Assembly: GCA_038229055.1 (NCBI GenBank)
Contig: JBBROU010000063.1
Coordinates: 1-30,465 of the forward strand
Length of the DNA: 30,465 nucleotides
Direction of reading: 5' to 3'
DNA from: JANYJA01 sp038229055
Lineage (GTDB): Bacteria; Acidobacteriota; Terriglobia; Bryobacterales; Bryobacteraceae
Below, piece after piece: positions 6,170-15,301 of the stretch. Numbering within the stretch: the stretch's first letter is position 1; the number at the start of each line of letters is the position of its first letter. The translations under genes and the position numbers were made by a program. Below the pieces are notes generated by a model, which was not told the origin of the DNA, ran no database searches, and saw only the letters and a list, made by a program, of their open reading frames with translations.

Positions 6170-8863
6170 TTACGCCAGATCGAATTTGGTCTGATGCAGC
6201 ATGGCGTCGCTCTTCACCATCACAGTCCGCCCGAGCGTCTCTTCAATCTCTTGCAGAAAATCGTTCTGATTCGACTTCAGAACCTTCGCCACTTCCGGGT
6301 TCACGCGCAACATCACATCCGGCCCGTCCAGCGTCTTGGCGATTTTGTGAGCTTCCTGAAGAATTTCGCCGATCACGGTCTGAACGCTCTTCACGTAACC
6401 GGCGCTCTCGCAATAAGGGCAAGGCGAGCATAGCGTCCGCTCCAGCGACTGCTTCACGCGCTTGCGCGTGATGGCGACCAGACCGAAATCATTGAACTGC
6501 AGAATCTTGTAGGGCGCCCGGTCCGCGCGCATGGCTTCTTCGAGCGCCAGCATCACCTTTTGGCGATTCTTGCGCTCATCCATGTCGATGAAATCGACCA
6601 CGATGATTCCGCCCAAATCGCGAAGGCGAATCTGCCGCACAATCTCCTTAATCGCGTCCGTGTTGGTCTTGACGATAGTGTCTTCCAGCCGGTTCGATTT
6701 GCCGACGTACTTGCCCGTGTTGATATCGATTGCCACCAGCGCTTCGGTCTGATTGATAACGATGTACCCACCCGATTTCAGCCACACCTTCGGCTTGAGC
6801 GCTTTTTCTAATTCCGCCGTAATTCCGAACTCGTCGAAGATCGGATTCGGCCGGGTGTAAAGCTTCACGCGGCCCACCATAGCCGGCTGGAACCTCTGCA
6901 CGAACCGCAGGACGCTCTCGTAAAGCTCTTCGTTGTCCACCCAAACCGTTTTGAATGCGGACGTCAACTGATCGCGCAGAATTCGCTGCACGACATCTAG
7001 ATCGTGATGCATCAACTGGGGCGCGGGGCGCTTCTCGGCCTTCTGGCGCATATCCAACCAGAGGTTGTAGAGGAACATCATGTCGGCGCGCAACTCTTCT
7101 TCGGTCTTGCCGTCACCCGCCGTCCGCACAATGTAGCCGCCGGGGATGCCGGTCCGGTGAGTTTGCAAAACGCGCTTCAGCCGCGAGCGCTCTTCATCGG
7201 ACGGAATCTTGCGCGAAACGCCGATGTGATCGACGGTCGGCATATAAACCAGGAAGCGGCCCGGAAGCGCAATGTGCGACGTGATGCGCGCGCCCTTCTG
7301 CCCCAGCGGTTCTTTCGCGATCTGGACGATGATCTCCTGCCCTTCACGCAGCAGGTCCGAGATGGAGGGTACCGCCCGCTCCGGCCGGTCCGTTTTCTCG
7401 CCGCTCTCGGCCCGTTCCGGCTGGCCTTGCCGTTCTCCGGAATTGCTACGCTCCTGGCGCTGGCTCCCGCGCCCGCGATTTTCGCCACGCTCGCGCTGTT
7501 CTGCGCGCGCGGGCTCCGTTGAACCGGCCTCAGCTATCGGCGCTTGAATCGTGCTCGACTCCTCCATGGCCGCAGGCGAGGGCTGCCCACCTGGACGCCG
7601 CTCTTCGCCGGGTCCGCCGCGCATCTTGCGCCGCATTCGCCGCGAAACACGATGTTGATATCGATTGCCCTGCTCGCGTAACGCTGCCGTCAAACTGGTC
7701 GGAATCCGAGCGGGTTCGGCAGCCTCTTCGCCTTGTGGCGCTTCGGAGACTTCGCCGTCCGGAGCGACTTCATTCAAATGTTCGGACGCCTCATGCATCG
7801 CATCCTGAATCTCGATTTCGGGCAGCGGGACCGCCTCAACGGTGTCCTTCCCGGACGCCGGCGAGTGCTCCGCTTTTGCTTCCACCGGCGGTTCGCTTAC
7901 GGTTTCTAGCGGCGGCGCAACCTCAGGAGTTGTGGGCTTATGAGCAGCAGGTTCACGAACCGGGGGGGCGGATGGCGCATCGACGTGCGCCCATACGGGT
8001 TCCGGCGTCTCTTCGGCCGCGACGACTTTCTCTTCGATCGCCGCCTCCTCGGGCAGCTCCAAATCGTCGTCCGGCGAGGAGGATTCCGCCTCCGTCTCTT
8101 CAGCCGGATCGCTCGGTTCGAGCGCCGTCTCTTGCCGAAATTCGCTGACTACGTATTTAGCCAATGACTCGCCGGGCAGAATTGCGAACTCTTCTTCTTC
8201 AATCGAAACCGCCGCCGATAAAATAGCCGGTTCCAGCGATGGACTCTGTTCGACGCGAGCGGCCTCGCGCTGGTGGGGCGAAAAGTATTTCGAATCGGGC
8301 AATCCGCCGCCGCCCCCCGGACCGCCACGGCGACGCCTCGATCTTCGTCCCCGCCCGCCGCGGTTGTCTCCGCCGCGTTCGCGATTATCGGGGCGCGCCT
8401 CCCGGTGTGCTCCCGGCGCGCCGGAACCTTCACTCGCGCCGGACTGGCCGGCCACCGATGAAGCCACAGACGGCGCCTGCGACACTACCGCCGGAACGAA
8501 CGCCGCAGCCGCTGTGGAACTCTCAGCGCCGGTACCGGACGGTACAGCCGCTTCCGTCGCAACCGGCCCGCCGCCCTTCTCGAGCCGCAGCACCTTCTCC
8601 TCGACTCCGGTTACGATCTTGTCGTACTCGTCGTTGTCTTCAAAGAAATCGGAAACGTACAAAAACGCATCGCGTTCGAGCCCGATGTCCACGAATGCCG
8701 ACTGCATCCCGGGTAACACCCGCGTGACGCGTCCTTTATGAATACTGCCGGCGAGCGAATATTCCTTCTCCCGCTGGTAATAAATCTCGACGACTTGATC
8801 GTCCTCTAAAATCGCTACCCGGGTCTCGTGACGTGTGGACGAGACGATAAACTCTTTTGACAT
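6170..8863 (-). CDS. rng: Ribonuclease E/G with a long S1-domain insert
   Basis: The product (897 residues) cleaves single-stranded RNA and processes rRNA and mRNA in the cytoplasm. The N-terminal S1 half (residues 38-95: GSIHKGRVTRVLPGMQSAFVDI onward) is followed by about 400 low-complexity residues (roughly 96-498). These include an Arg/Gly-rich patch at 155-187, long Glu/Pro stretches, a second basic patch (RRMRRKMRGG, 408-417) and an Arg/Gln/Glu tail. The S1 fold then resumes at 500-550 (REGQEIIVQIAKEPLGQKGA). The catalytic Asp residues are Asp713 (AIDINTG) and Asp757 (VVDFIDMDE), and the Zn-link Cys residues are Cys815 and Cys818 (CPYC). GGAGA precedes the ATG. The insert is disordered and could bind RNA or degradosome partners. 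It lies downstream of rodA, a common position for rng. Confidence 0.93.
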   Translation of the reverse strand: MSKEFIVSSTRHETRVAILEDDQVVEIYYQREKEYSLAGSIHKGRVTRVLPGMQSAFVDIGLERDAFLYVSDFFEDNDEYDKIVTGVEEKVLRLEKGGGPVATEAAVPSGTGAESSTAAAAFVPAVVSQAPSVASSVAGQSGASEGSGAPGAHREARPDNRERGGDNRGGRGRRSRRRRGGPGGGGGLPDSKYFSPHQREAARVEQSPSLEPAILSAAVSIEEEEFAILPGESLAKYVVSEFRQETALEPSDPAEETEAESSSPDDDLELPEEAAIEEKVVAAEETPEPVWAHVDAPSAPPVREPAAHKPTTPEVAPPLETVSEPPVEAKAEHSPASGKDTVEAVPLPEIEIQDAMHEASEHLNEVAPDGEVSEAPQGEEAAEPARIPTSLTAALREQGNRYQHRVSRRMRRKMRGGPGEERRPGGQPSPAAMEESSTIQAPIAEAGSTEPARAEQRERGENRGRGSQRQERSNSGERQGQPERAESGEKTDRPERAVPSISDLLREGQEIIVQIAKEPLGQKGARITSHIALPGRFLVYMPTVDHIGVSRKIPSDEERSRLKRVLQTHRTGIPGGYIVRTAGDGKTEEELRADMMFLYNLWLDMRQKAEKRPAPQLMHHDLDVVQRILRDQLTSAFKTVWVDNEELYESVLRFVQRFQPAMVGRVKLYTRPNPIFDEFGITAELEKALKPKVWLKSGGYIVINQTEALVAIDINTGKYVGKSNRLEDTIVKTNTDAIKEIVRQIRLRDLGGIIVVDFIDMDERKNRQKVMLALEEAMRADRAPYKILQFNDFGLVAITRKRVKQSLERTLCSPCPYCESAGYVKSVQTVIGEILQEAHKIAKTLDGPDVMLRVNPEVAKVLKSNQNDFLQEIEETLGRTVMVKSDAMLHQTKFDLA

Positions 8864-9158
8864 CGCATTCTCCGTCGGGCTCCGTTTCGAAGCTCCCGGT
8901 ACGAAGAAGAAATCGATTCACCCTGCGTGGGTTTCAAACTGCAAACAGCCGTGCCTGCTCCCATGAAGCTCACGCTGGCCGGCAAGTGGAGTAACGCGAC
9001 TGCGACACTTGCTCCGGGCCGGGGAACCGCTCCTCATTCGGACGGCGCTGCTTTCTCTTCGCGGAAAAAACCGCAGCCGTTTTCCGAGAGTCTCTTTGGC
9101 TCCCAATCTTCAACTCAAAATATCTACTTCCGCACTACTTGGACTGTTCCCAAAACCG
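8864..9158 (-). other. rodA-rng intergenic region with a hairpin (possible rng leader)
   Basis: This 295-bp stretch has no convincing gene on either strand. On the minus strand it holds an inverted repeat: CGGAAAA (9086 to 9080) pairs with TTTTCCG (9068 to 9062), flanked by CTCT and AGAG that can also pair. No T-run follows, so it is a poor terminator. It would lie in the 5' leader of rng if that gene is read from rodA or from a local promoter. RNase E of E. coli controls its own mRNA through leader structures; the same role here is only a suggestion. Confidence 0.35.
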
Positions 9159-10253
9159 TCAATTCACGAAACGCCGCAAGCGGACGTTGTTCACCAGCCC
9201 GAGCATCAAAAATACCGACCAGATGCTCGAACCTCCATAACTCATCAAGGGCAGCGGGATCCCGGTGACAGGCATCCGTCCTACCACCATCCCGACATTT
9301 ACCAGCAAATGGAATAACAACAGGGCAGCCACGCCCATACAAATATACATCCCGGCGCGATCCGTGGCTGTCTGCGCGTTCTGGACGATCTGCATCAACA
9401 ACACGAAATACAGTGATAGCGCCACCATGACGCCGACAAAGCCGTGCTCCTCGGCAAACGCCGAGAAAATAAAATCCGTATGCGGAACCGGCAGAAATCG
9501 CAACTGCGTTTGCGACCCCTTAGTCACGCCCTTGCCCCACATCCCGCCGGCGCCAACTGCAATCTTGGACTGGTTGACCTGATAGCCCGAACCCAGTGGA
9601 TCGCGATCGGGATCTAAGAAGCTAACCAGACGGGCCTTCTGGTAATCCTTTAAAGAAACGTATGCAACTGGAACAATCAAAACGAAAATTAAACCGATAG
9701 CCGCCCAATATTGCCATCGCAACCCCGCCAACGCTACCCCGACCGTCAAAATCGGCACATAAGTCAGCGCGGTGCCCAGATCCGGCTCTTTGGCGATCAA
9801 CAACATGGGAACCAGAATAAGACCCGTGATCTTCAGCAGGTCTTTTAATTCCAAAACATCGCCTCGCAGCTCTGTCATGAACCTGGCTACCAACAATATT
9901 ATCACCAGTTTTGCGAATTCCGACACCTGTAGATGAACGCCGCCGGGCAGCAGAATCCAGCGTTGGGACCCGAACGCGCTCTTGCCGATCACGAGCACGG
10001 CCAGCAACAGCACCACGGAAATGATGTACATCGCCGGTACCTGACCCATGAGCGTCTGGTAATCGATCAGCGAAACGATCCACATCAGCACCACCCCGGC
10101 ACCGATGTATATGATCTGTTTCCACCACGCATCATGCCATGTCGTGGTGTCGTAGGTGGCGCTGAAGATCTGCAGCACCCCCAGCCCGCAGATCACCAGG
10201 ACGATCAGAAACATCGGCCAGTCGAGATCGCGGAGGGAGTGGTAGCGTGCCAT
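9159..10253 (-). CDS. rodA: RodA peptidoglycan glycosyltransferase
   Basis: This 364-residue SEDS-family membrane protein polymerises lipid II into glycan strands during rod elongation, paired with PBP2. It has about ten membrane helices. Diagnostic motifs are SQRWILL (96-102), LQVSEFAKL (108-116), KEPDLGTAL (155-163) and the C-terminal GIPLPLMSYGGSS (331-343). Asp260 in LPVPHTDFIFS matches the essential Asp of the family (Asp262 in E. coli RodA). It begins 21 nt after the end of mrdA, as expected for a shared transcript, and has no clear Shine-Dalgarno. Confidence 0.95.
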   Translation of the reverse strand: MARYHSLRDLDWPMFLIVLVICGLGVLQIFSATYDTTTWHDAWWKQIIYIGAGVVLMWIVSLIDYQTLMGQVPAMYIISVVLLLAVLVIGKSAFGSQRWILLPGGVHLQVSEFAKLVIILLVARFMTELRGDVLELKDLLKITGLILVPMLLIAKEPDLGTALTYVPILTVGVALAGLRWQYWAAIGLIFVLIVPVAYVSLKDYQKARLVSFLDPDRDPLGSGYQVNQSKIAVGAGGMWGKGVTKGSQTQLRFLPVPHTDFIFSAFAEEHGFVGVMVALSLYFVLLMQIVQNAQTATDRAGMYICMGVAALLLFHLLVNVGMVVGRMPVTGIPLPLMSYGGSSIWSVFLMLGLVNNVRLRRFVN

Positions 10254-10274
10254 TTAAGGAAGTTGCGGCCCGAA

Positions 10275-12149
10275 TCAGTACGGCGCCCCGGCGGTTGCGA
10301 TCGGGCCGCCCGCTGGCTTCACCGATGCTTCAAGCAGCTTCAGCCGTGCCTTCTTATCGAAATACGATTTCATAACATCGCGCACGATCGGGGCCGCGAG
10401 CATGCCATGCTCTCCGCCCTCGTACAAGGCAGCGATGACAATCTCGGGATTATCGCGTGGCGCGAACCCGACGAACCAGGCGTTGTCTTTGACCTTGTGG
10501 CCTTTCGCGAAGGCGTTTGACGCGGTCTGCGCCGACCCGGTCTTCCCGCATACCGTAATTCCCGGTATCTGCGCGCGAACGCCGGTGCCGCCTTCATTCA
10601 CCACGGCGTACATGCCATCGCGTATCTTTTGAACGTTCTCGGGATTCAACGCCCACTCGTGAGGCTTGTCCGTAGCGGTTCCGGAGCGCAGCAGATGCGG
10701 CGTATGCCAGATGCCGCCCATCGCAATGCCGCCAATCAGCCGCGCCAGCTGGATCGGAGTGACAGCCACCGCACCCTGACCGATGGCCACCGATATCGTT
10801 TCGCCCGCGAACCACTTCTGGCGGAAGTTGCGGATCTTCCACTGTGACGAAGGCATTACGCCCTCGGCCTCGCCCGGCAAATCGATCCCGGTGCGATGCC
10901 CTAATCCGCCCTGATCCGCATAGAAAGCAATCCGGTCGATGCCCAACCGGTTCCCCACGTTGTAGAAGTAAGAGTCGCACGACTGCGCGATCCCTTTGTG
11001 CAATGAAACGGCTCCATGCACCGCATGGCATTTATAGTAGTGTCCATAAAACGACTGCCCGCCGGGACAGTGAATGGTGTACTTATCGTCGATAGCGCCG
11101 GTCTCAAGGCCGGCCAGCGCCATCAGCGGCTTGAACGTAGACCCCGGTGCGAGCTGCGCCTGAATGGCGCGATTCAAGAGCGGCTTGTACGGATCGCCCT
11201 GAATCTCCCGCCAGTCGGAGCTCTTGATGCGCACCGCGAATTTGTTCGGATCGAAAGTCGGCCGCGAGACCATGGCCAGCACCTCGCCGGTGCGCGGGTC
11301 AAGCGCCACCACGGCGCCGCGCCGCCCCTCCATCGCCAGTTCAGCTACCGTTTGTAAATCCAAGTCAATCGTCGTCTGCAGATCGCGCCCGGGTTTCGCG
11401 TCTTTAATGCCGAGCGTCTCGTGAATCTGGCCGTGGTTGTCCACCACTACCTGCCGCTGCCCATCGACGCCCATCAACACGTCGTTGTACTGCCGCTCAA
11501 TGCCGAACTTTCCAACCACAGCGCCCGGATTCTGATTTACGAACTCGGGGCTGTCCAGTTCCGCGTCGCTGATCTGGCCCGTATACCCGATCACGTGCGC
11601 CGCCATGCCGTTCTGCGGGTAAAGGCGCTTTTGCGCGTTGATCAGCTCCATCTCGGGATAGAATTCGGCATCGCGGTGCGATTCCACGAATGCCAAATCC
11701 GCCGGCGTGAGCTCTTCCTTCACCACGATGGTTTCGTACTTCGGCCGTCCGCGATAACGCGCCACCGTCGTGGACAGCTCGTCATAATCCAGATGCAGGC
11801 CCGAGGCTATTTCCATCAGATGCTGCTGCTTCAGATTCTCGCGGGATAGAATCAGCGTCCACGACGAATGGTTATCCACGATTACGCGCCCGTCCCGATC
11901 GAGGATCTTGCCTCGCGGCGCGATGATCGGCGTGAATTTTACCCGATTGGTTTCGGCGAGCTCACTGAAGACTTCGTGGCGTTTGACTTCCAGATCCCAA
12001 AATCCGGTAATCAGAAACAGAAAGATGGCGACGGTGGCATACTGGAAAACCGCCATCTTGGCTGAGGCGAACTTCGGATCGTCGTGGATGACCGGCGGGC
12101 GATGTGCCTGCTGCTTTTCGAGTTCCGGCGATGCTGGGAGGCGGCTCAC
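10275..12149 (-). CDS. mrdA: Penicillin-binding protein 2 (elongation transpeptidase)
   Basis: This 624-residue class B PBP crosslinks peptidoglycan during elongation. A short cytoplasmic tail is followed by one membrane anchor (about 33-51), the pedestal/dimerisation domain with APRGKILDRDGRVIVDN (77-93), and the transpeptidase domain. Active-site motifs are STFK (nucleophile Ser337), SCD (390-392) and KTG (536-538). GTG 12149 is the most upstream start, 12 nt after the mreD stop. No Shine-Dalgarno is visible, so translation may depend on coupling to mreD. ATG at codon 32 would remove the cytoplasmic tail and is less likely. Confidence 0.95.
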   Translation of the reverse strand: MSRLPASPELEKQQAHRPPVIHDDPKFASAKMAVFQYATVAIFLFLITGFWDLEVKRHEVFSELAETNRVKFTPIIAPRGKILDRDGRVIVDNHSSWTLILSRENLKQQHLMEIASGLHLDYDELSTTVARYRGRPKYETIVVKEELTPADLAFVESHRDAEFYPEMELINAQKRLYPQNGMAAHVIGYTGQISDAELDSPEFVNQNPGAVVGKFGIERQYNDVLMGVDGQRQVVVDNHGQIHETLGIKDAKPGRDLQTTIDLDLQTVAELAMEGRRGAVVALDPRTGEVLAMVSRPTFDPNKFAVRIKSSDWREIQGDPYKPLLNRAIQAQLAPGSTFKPLMALAGLETGAIDDKYTIHCPGGQSFYGHYYKCHAVHGAVSLHKGIAQSCDSYFYNVGNRLGIDRIAFYADQGGLGHRTGIDLPGEAEGVMPSSQWKIRNFRQKWFAGETISVAIGQGAVAVTPIQLARLIGGIAMGGIWHTPHLLRSGTATDKPHEWALNPENVQKIRDGMYAVVNEGGTGVRAQIPGITVCGKTGSAQTASNAFAKGHKVKDNAWFVGFAPRDNPEIVIAALYEGGEHGMLAAPIVRDVMKSYFDKKARLKLLEASVKPAGGPIATAGAPY

Positions 12150-12161
12150 GGAGGAGAAAAC

Positions 12162-12698
12162 CTAAGTTCTCTCCTTCAGTTTATCCAAGAAATGAAAAAG
12201 CGCCACGCCGATTACGGCGTTCAGCAGCGCAATCAGCGCCACCTGTTTGAAATCGAATGGAACTTGTTGCGCCAGAAGCGCACGCGACATTACCCAGTGC
12301 AGGAAGCGTTCAAACATCAGAAACACGAACGAAAGCAGCAGCCGGATAAAGGGATGTTCCACATCGATGCGCAACGCCGTCGACGCGGCGAAGTATCCCA
12401 CCAGGGTGTTGCTGATGCCGGACATGCCGACGTAATCGTGCGAGAGCGAATCCTGCGCGCACCCCACCAGCGCTCCGAGCAGCAGCCCGGCAACCTGCGC
12501 CCGCCGCATCATCGCGAAATAGATCGTGACCAGCAGCGGAATCTCCACATACTGCAGCGAGTGGAAAAACAAGGGGAAATAAACCTGGAATAAAATCGCC
12601 AGCAGCGGCACCGCCACCAGCACCCAGAGACGGAAGTGCGAAATGCGGCTCTCCCGCTGGCCGCCCAGCAGAACGCGATCGCCGGAGTAACCGCTCAT
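12162..12698 (-). CDS. mreD: Rod shape-determining protein MreD
   Basis: This 178-residue protein has about five membrane helices and belongs to the elongasome, linking MreC and MreB to the membrane. MreD sequences vary widely, so the call rests on length, topology, patterns such as LLGALVGCAQDSLS (97-110), and position between mreC and mrdA. The first 24 residues are cytoplasmic and basic. The start ATG overlaps the mreC stop (ATGA), which indicates coupled translation. Confidence 0.9.
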   Translation of the reverse strand: MSGYSGDRVLLGGQRESRISHFRLWVLVAVPLLAILFQVYFPLFFHSLQYVEIPLLVTIYFAMMRRAQVAGLLLGALVGCAQDSLSHDYVGMSGISNTLVGYFAASTALRIDVEHPFIRLLLSFVFLMFERFLHWVMSRALLAQQVPFDFKQVALIALLNAVIGVALFHFLDKLKERT

Positions 12699-14158
12699 TG
12701 AGGTGGAGCAACCGCCAGCGGAATTTGTGCCTTCGGTTTCGGCGCGGGGATTATCGGTTGCCCGAATTCATCCAATCGCCGCGGAGGCGCGGCTGGCTTC
12801 GGTCGCACGATCGGATTCCCAAACTGATCCACCGCGGGTTGCGCCGGCGGCCGCTTGACGGGAGGCGTGCCGCCATCGCCCGTCGCGGGCGCCACCACTT
12901 TCGGCTTTGGGCGCACAACCGGATTCCCGAACTGATCGACCGAGGGCGGAGCCGCAGCCGTCCCTGTAACCGCTGGTTTCGGTTTGGGCAGCGGAACAAT
13001 CGGTTGGCCGAATTGATCCACCTTCGGAGCGACGGGCGGCCGCTTGACCGGAGCAGCAGTCGAACCCTGGACAGCGGGCGGCTTAGCCGGGACCGGAGCA
13101 GGCGCGCCCGGTGCGGGAATCTTCAGATTGAAATCCGGAGGCTTCGAGCCTGGAGTGCCTTCTCCGAACACGTGATTCTGCGCGTCGCCCATCGTTTTAT
13201 ACTTCTCTCGCAAGCGATCCGCATCCGTCGATAACAACGTCTTCGGCGAAGCCTTAGAATCGGCCGCGGTCTTCTCACCCGCGACTTCCGGTCCGATATA
13301 CACCCTCGGAGATGAGACCTGCGCCTGCACTTCCGGAATACTCTGGTGTACGCCCTGCATGATGATGAGCACTTCTTCAGGGCCATTTTGCAGACCGCTC
13401 GGGTCGACCGTGATGTCCTTGAACGATGCGCCCGGCTTCTCCACTTTCACGCGCCCCACGGGCAAGCCTTTCGGAAAAATGCGGTCGTCGCCCGATGTGA
13501 AAAACATCTCGCCCGGGTCCAACTTCTCCTCGTTCTGCACGTAATCCACCCGGCACGATGCGTAGCCCAGACCCTTCAAAACACCGTGCACGTGATTCTT
13601 CTGCGAAATCACTCCCGCCGCAAATCCCGGATCGGTGATGAGCTGAACTTGCGAAGCGGTCGGGTAGGACGACGTAATCTTGCCCACGATCCCATCCGGA
13701 GTCACGACTGCCATCCCTTTTTCTATGCCGGAGGTGGACCCTCGATCGACGAACACCGCCCGATTCGCCGCGCCTGCCGCGGTTCCGATGATCCGTGCGC
13801 CAATCATCTTCGACGGCGTCTGCTTCTCGAACTTTTCCAGCGCCTTCACGCGATCGGCCGTCCCCAACTCGGAGCGCAGGAACTGATTGTCGAGTTTCAG
13901 TTTTTCGTTTTCCACGCGCATGCGGCTGTTCTCAGCGCGCACATTTTGCAGCGCGAAGTAGTTGCCGAAAATGCCCACCACGCCGCTACGGGTGTCTTCC
14001 ACAAGCTTGGCGATGGGCGTCACCGCTGTCACCGCCCACACGCGGATAAACCGCACGTCGTTTTCGTTTTTGACTTGGTAGGCCAGCAGGACAAGCTGTC
14101 CCACAATCACCAGCAACAGCACAGTGATGCTGCGATAGCGATTCAGCAGGGTGTCCAT
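12695..14158 (-). CDS. mreC: Rod shape-determining protein MreC with a repeat-bearing tail
   Basis: The product has 487 residues. MreC is a bitopic periplasmic scaffold that connects MreB, MreD and PBP2. One membrane helix (about 11-28) is followed by a coiled coil (70-110, AENSRMRVENEKLKLDNQFL) and the two beta-barrel domains (about 118-270, with FVDRGSTSGIEKGMAVV and GIVGKITSSYP). Usual MreC proteins end near there. This one carries about 210 more residues, rich in Pro, Ala and Lys, with four copies of a VDQFG-type repeat in the last 110. A GGAG lies close before the ATG. The tail may reach into the peptidoglycan or bind a partner; nothing in it suggests an enzyme. Confidence 0.93.
   Translation of the reverse strand: MDTLLNRYRSITVLLLVIVGQLVLLAYQVKNENDVRFIRVWAVTAVTPIAKLVEDTRSGVVGIFGNYFALQNVRAENSRMRVENEKLKLDNQFLRSELGTADRVKALEKFEKQTPSKMIGARIIGTAAGAANRAVFVDRGSTSGIEKGMAVVTPDGIVGKITSSYPTASQVQLITDPGFAAGVISQKNHVHGVLKGLGYASCRVDYVQNEEKLDPGEMFFTSGDDRIFPKGLPVGRVKVEKPGASFKDITVDPSGLQNGPEEVLIIMQGVHQSIPEVQAQVSSPRVYIGPEVAGEKTAADSKASPKTLLSTDADRLREKYKTMGDAQNHVFGEGTPGSKPPDFNLKIPAPGAPAPVPAKPPAVQGSTAAPVKRPPVAPKVDQFGQPIVPLPKPKPAVTGTAAAPPSVDQFGNPVVRPKPKVVAPATGDGGTPPVKRPPAQPAVDQFGNPIVRPKPAAPPRRLDEFGQPIIPAPKPKAQIPLAVAPPQ
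12734..13048 (-). repeat. Four degenerate VDQFG-PKP repeats in the MreC tail
   Basis: In the MreC tail the unit [VL]D[QE]FG[QN]P[IV][VI] followed by a PKP stretch occurs at residues 380, 407, 443 and 462. Two copies are also preceded by VKRPP (residues 371 and 434). The copies differ at the DNA level, so this is an old protein repeat kept by selection rather than a fresh duplication. Confidence 0.8.
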
Positions 14159-14198
14159 TTGCTCCAGAGAGGTCCCAACATAAGACCTACCCTTCAGT

Positions 14199-15224
14199 TT
14201 AGTCGATCGAAATCTTGCGCAGAAGTTTGAAGTCGCTCAACATCTTGCCCGTGCCGAGCACCACCGACGCGAGCGGATCGTCGGCGATTGATACCGGCAG
14301 ACCGGTCTCTTCGCGAATGCGGCGATCGAGATTCTTGATCAGCGCGCCGCCGCCCGTCAGAACAATCCCTTTGTCGCTGATGTCGGCACTCAATTCCGGC
14401 GGCGTACGCTCCAGTGCCACGCGGATCGCATTCATGATCGTCGCGATGCACTCGGAGAGCGACTCCCGAATTTCGCCGTCTTCGATGGTAATGGTTTTCG
14501 GCACGCCTTCGATCAGGTTTCGGCCCTTAATCTCCATGGTCAACGGTTTATCCAGCGGGTATGCCGAACCGATTTCCATCTTGATTGCTTCCGCCGTGCG
14601 CTCACCAATCAGCAGATTGTATTTGCGCTTCAGATACTGCATGATGGCGTCGTCCATCTCGTTGCCCGCTACCCGCACCGAGCGCGAATACACGATACCC
14701 GAGAGGGAAATCACCGCCACATCCGTGGTGCCGCCCCCGATATCGACGACCATATTTCCCGAGGGTTCAGTGATCGGCAAGCCCGCGCCAATCGCCGCCA
14801 CCATCGCCTGTTCCACCAGATGGACTTCGCTCGCCTTGGCGCGATATGCCGAATCCATCACCGCGCGCTTTTCCACCTGCGTGATCTCGCTCGGCACGCC
14901 GATCACAATGCGCGGATGCACCAGCATCTTGCGGTTGTGCGCTTTCTGAATAAAATAATTCAGCATGCGCTCGGTCACCTTGAAATCGGCGATCACACCG
15001 TCTTTCATCGGCCGGATCGCTACGATGTTACCGGGCGTACGGCCCAGCATCTCTTTGGCTTCCTTCCCCACCGCCTCAACTTCACCGGTGTTCTTGTTCA
15101 AGGCGACGATGGAGGGCTCGTTTACGACGATCCCTTTGCCTTTTGCAAACACCAGCGTGTTGGCGGTTCCGAGGTCGATCGCGAGATCGGAAGAGAATAA
15201 GCTAAAAAGTGAGCGAAGGTTCAT
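14199..15224 (-). CDS. mreB: Rod shape-determining protein MreB
   Basis: This 341-residue actin homologue forms the membrane-bound filaments that guide elongation. It has the usual family length. ATPase motifs are AIDLGTANTLVF (15-26, phosphate 1), VVDIGGGTTDVAVISL (phosphate 2) and GIVLTGGGALIKNLD (adenosine motif). The N-terminal MNLRSLFSLFSSD resembles the amphipathic membrane-binding stretch. It is the first gene of the rod-shape block and starts 40 nt upstream of mreC. No Shine-Dalgarno or convincing promoter is visible in the 77 bp upstream, so the block may also receive transcripts from the glycosidase gene. Confidence 0.97.
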   Translation of the reverse strand: MNLRSLFSLFSSDLAIDLGTANTLVFAKGKGIVVNEPSIVALNKNTGEVEAVGKEAKEMLGRTPGNIVAIRPMKDGVIADFKVTERMLNYFIQKAHNRKMLVHPRIVIGVPSEITQVEKRAVMDSAYRAKASEVHLVEQAMVAAIGAGLPITEPSGNMVVDIGGGTTDVAVISLSGIVYSRSVRVAGNEMDDAIMQYLKRKYNLLIGERTAEAIKMEIGSAYPLDKPLTMEIKGRNLIEGVPKTITIEDGEIRESLSECIATIMNAIRVALERTPPELSADISDKGIVLTGGGALIKNLDRRIREETGLPVSIADDPLASVVLGTGKMLSDFKLLRKISID

Positions 15225-15301
15225 GTAGTAGATTCAATTTAAAGGGGAAATGTGCCGTTGTGAATCCTAGTAAATGCTAGCACACGCCCCTAAAATTGAA
15301 G

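Noticed and set aside
13346..14230. 294-codon open frame on the plus strand
   Set aside because: Opposite mreC, with no recognisable motif.
15225..15301. Promoter for mreB
   Set aside because: Only weak TTCAAT/TAGCAT-like matches; not strong enough to report as a feature.
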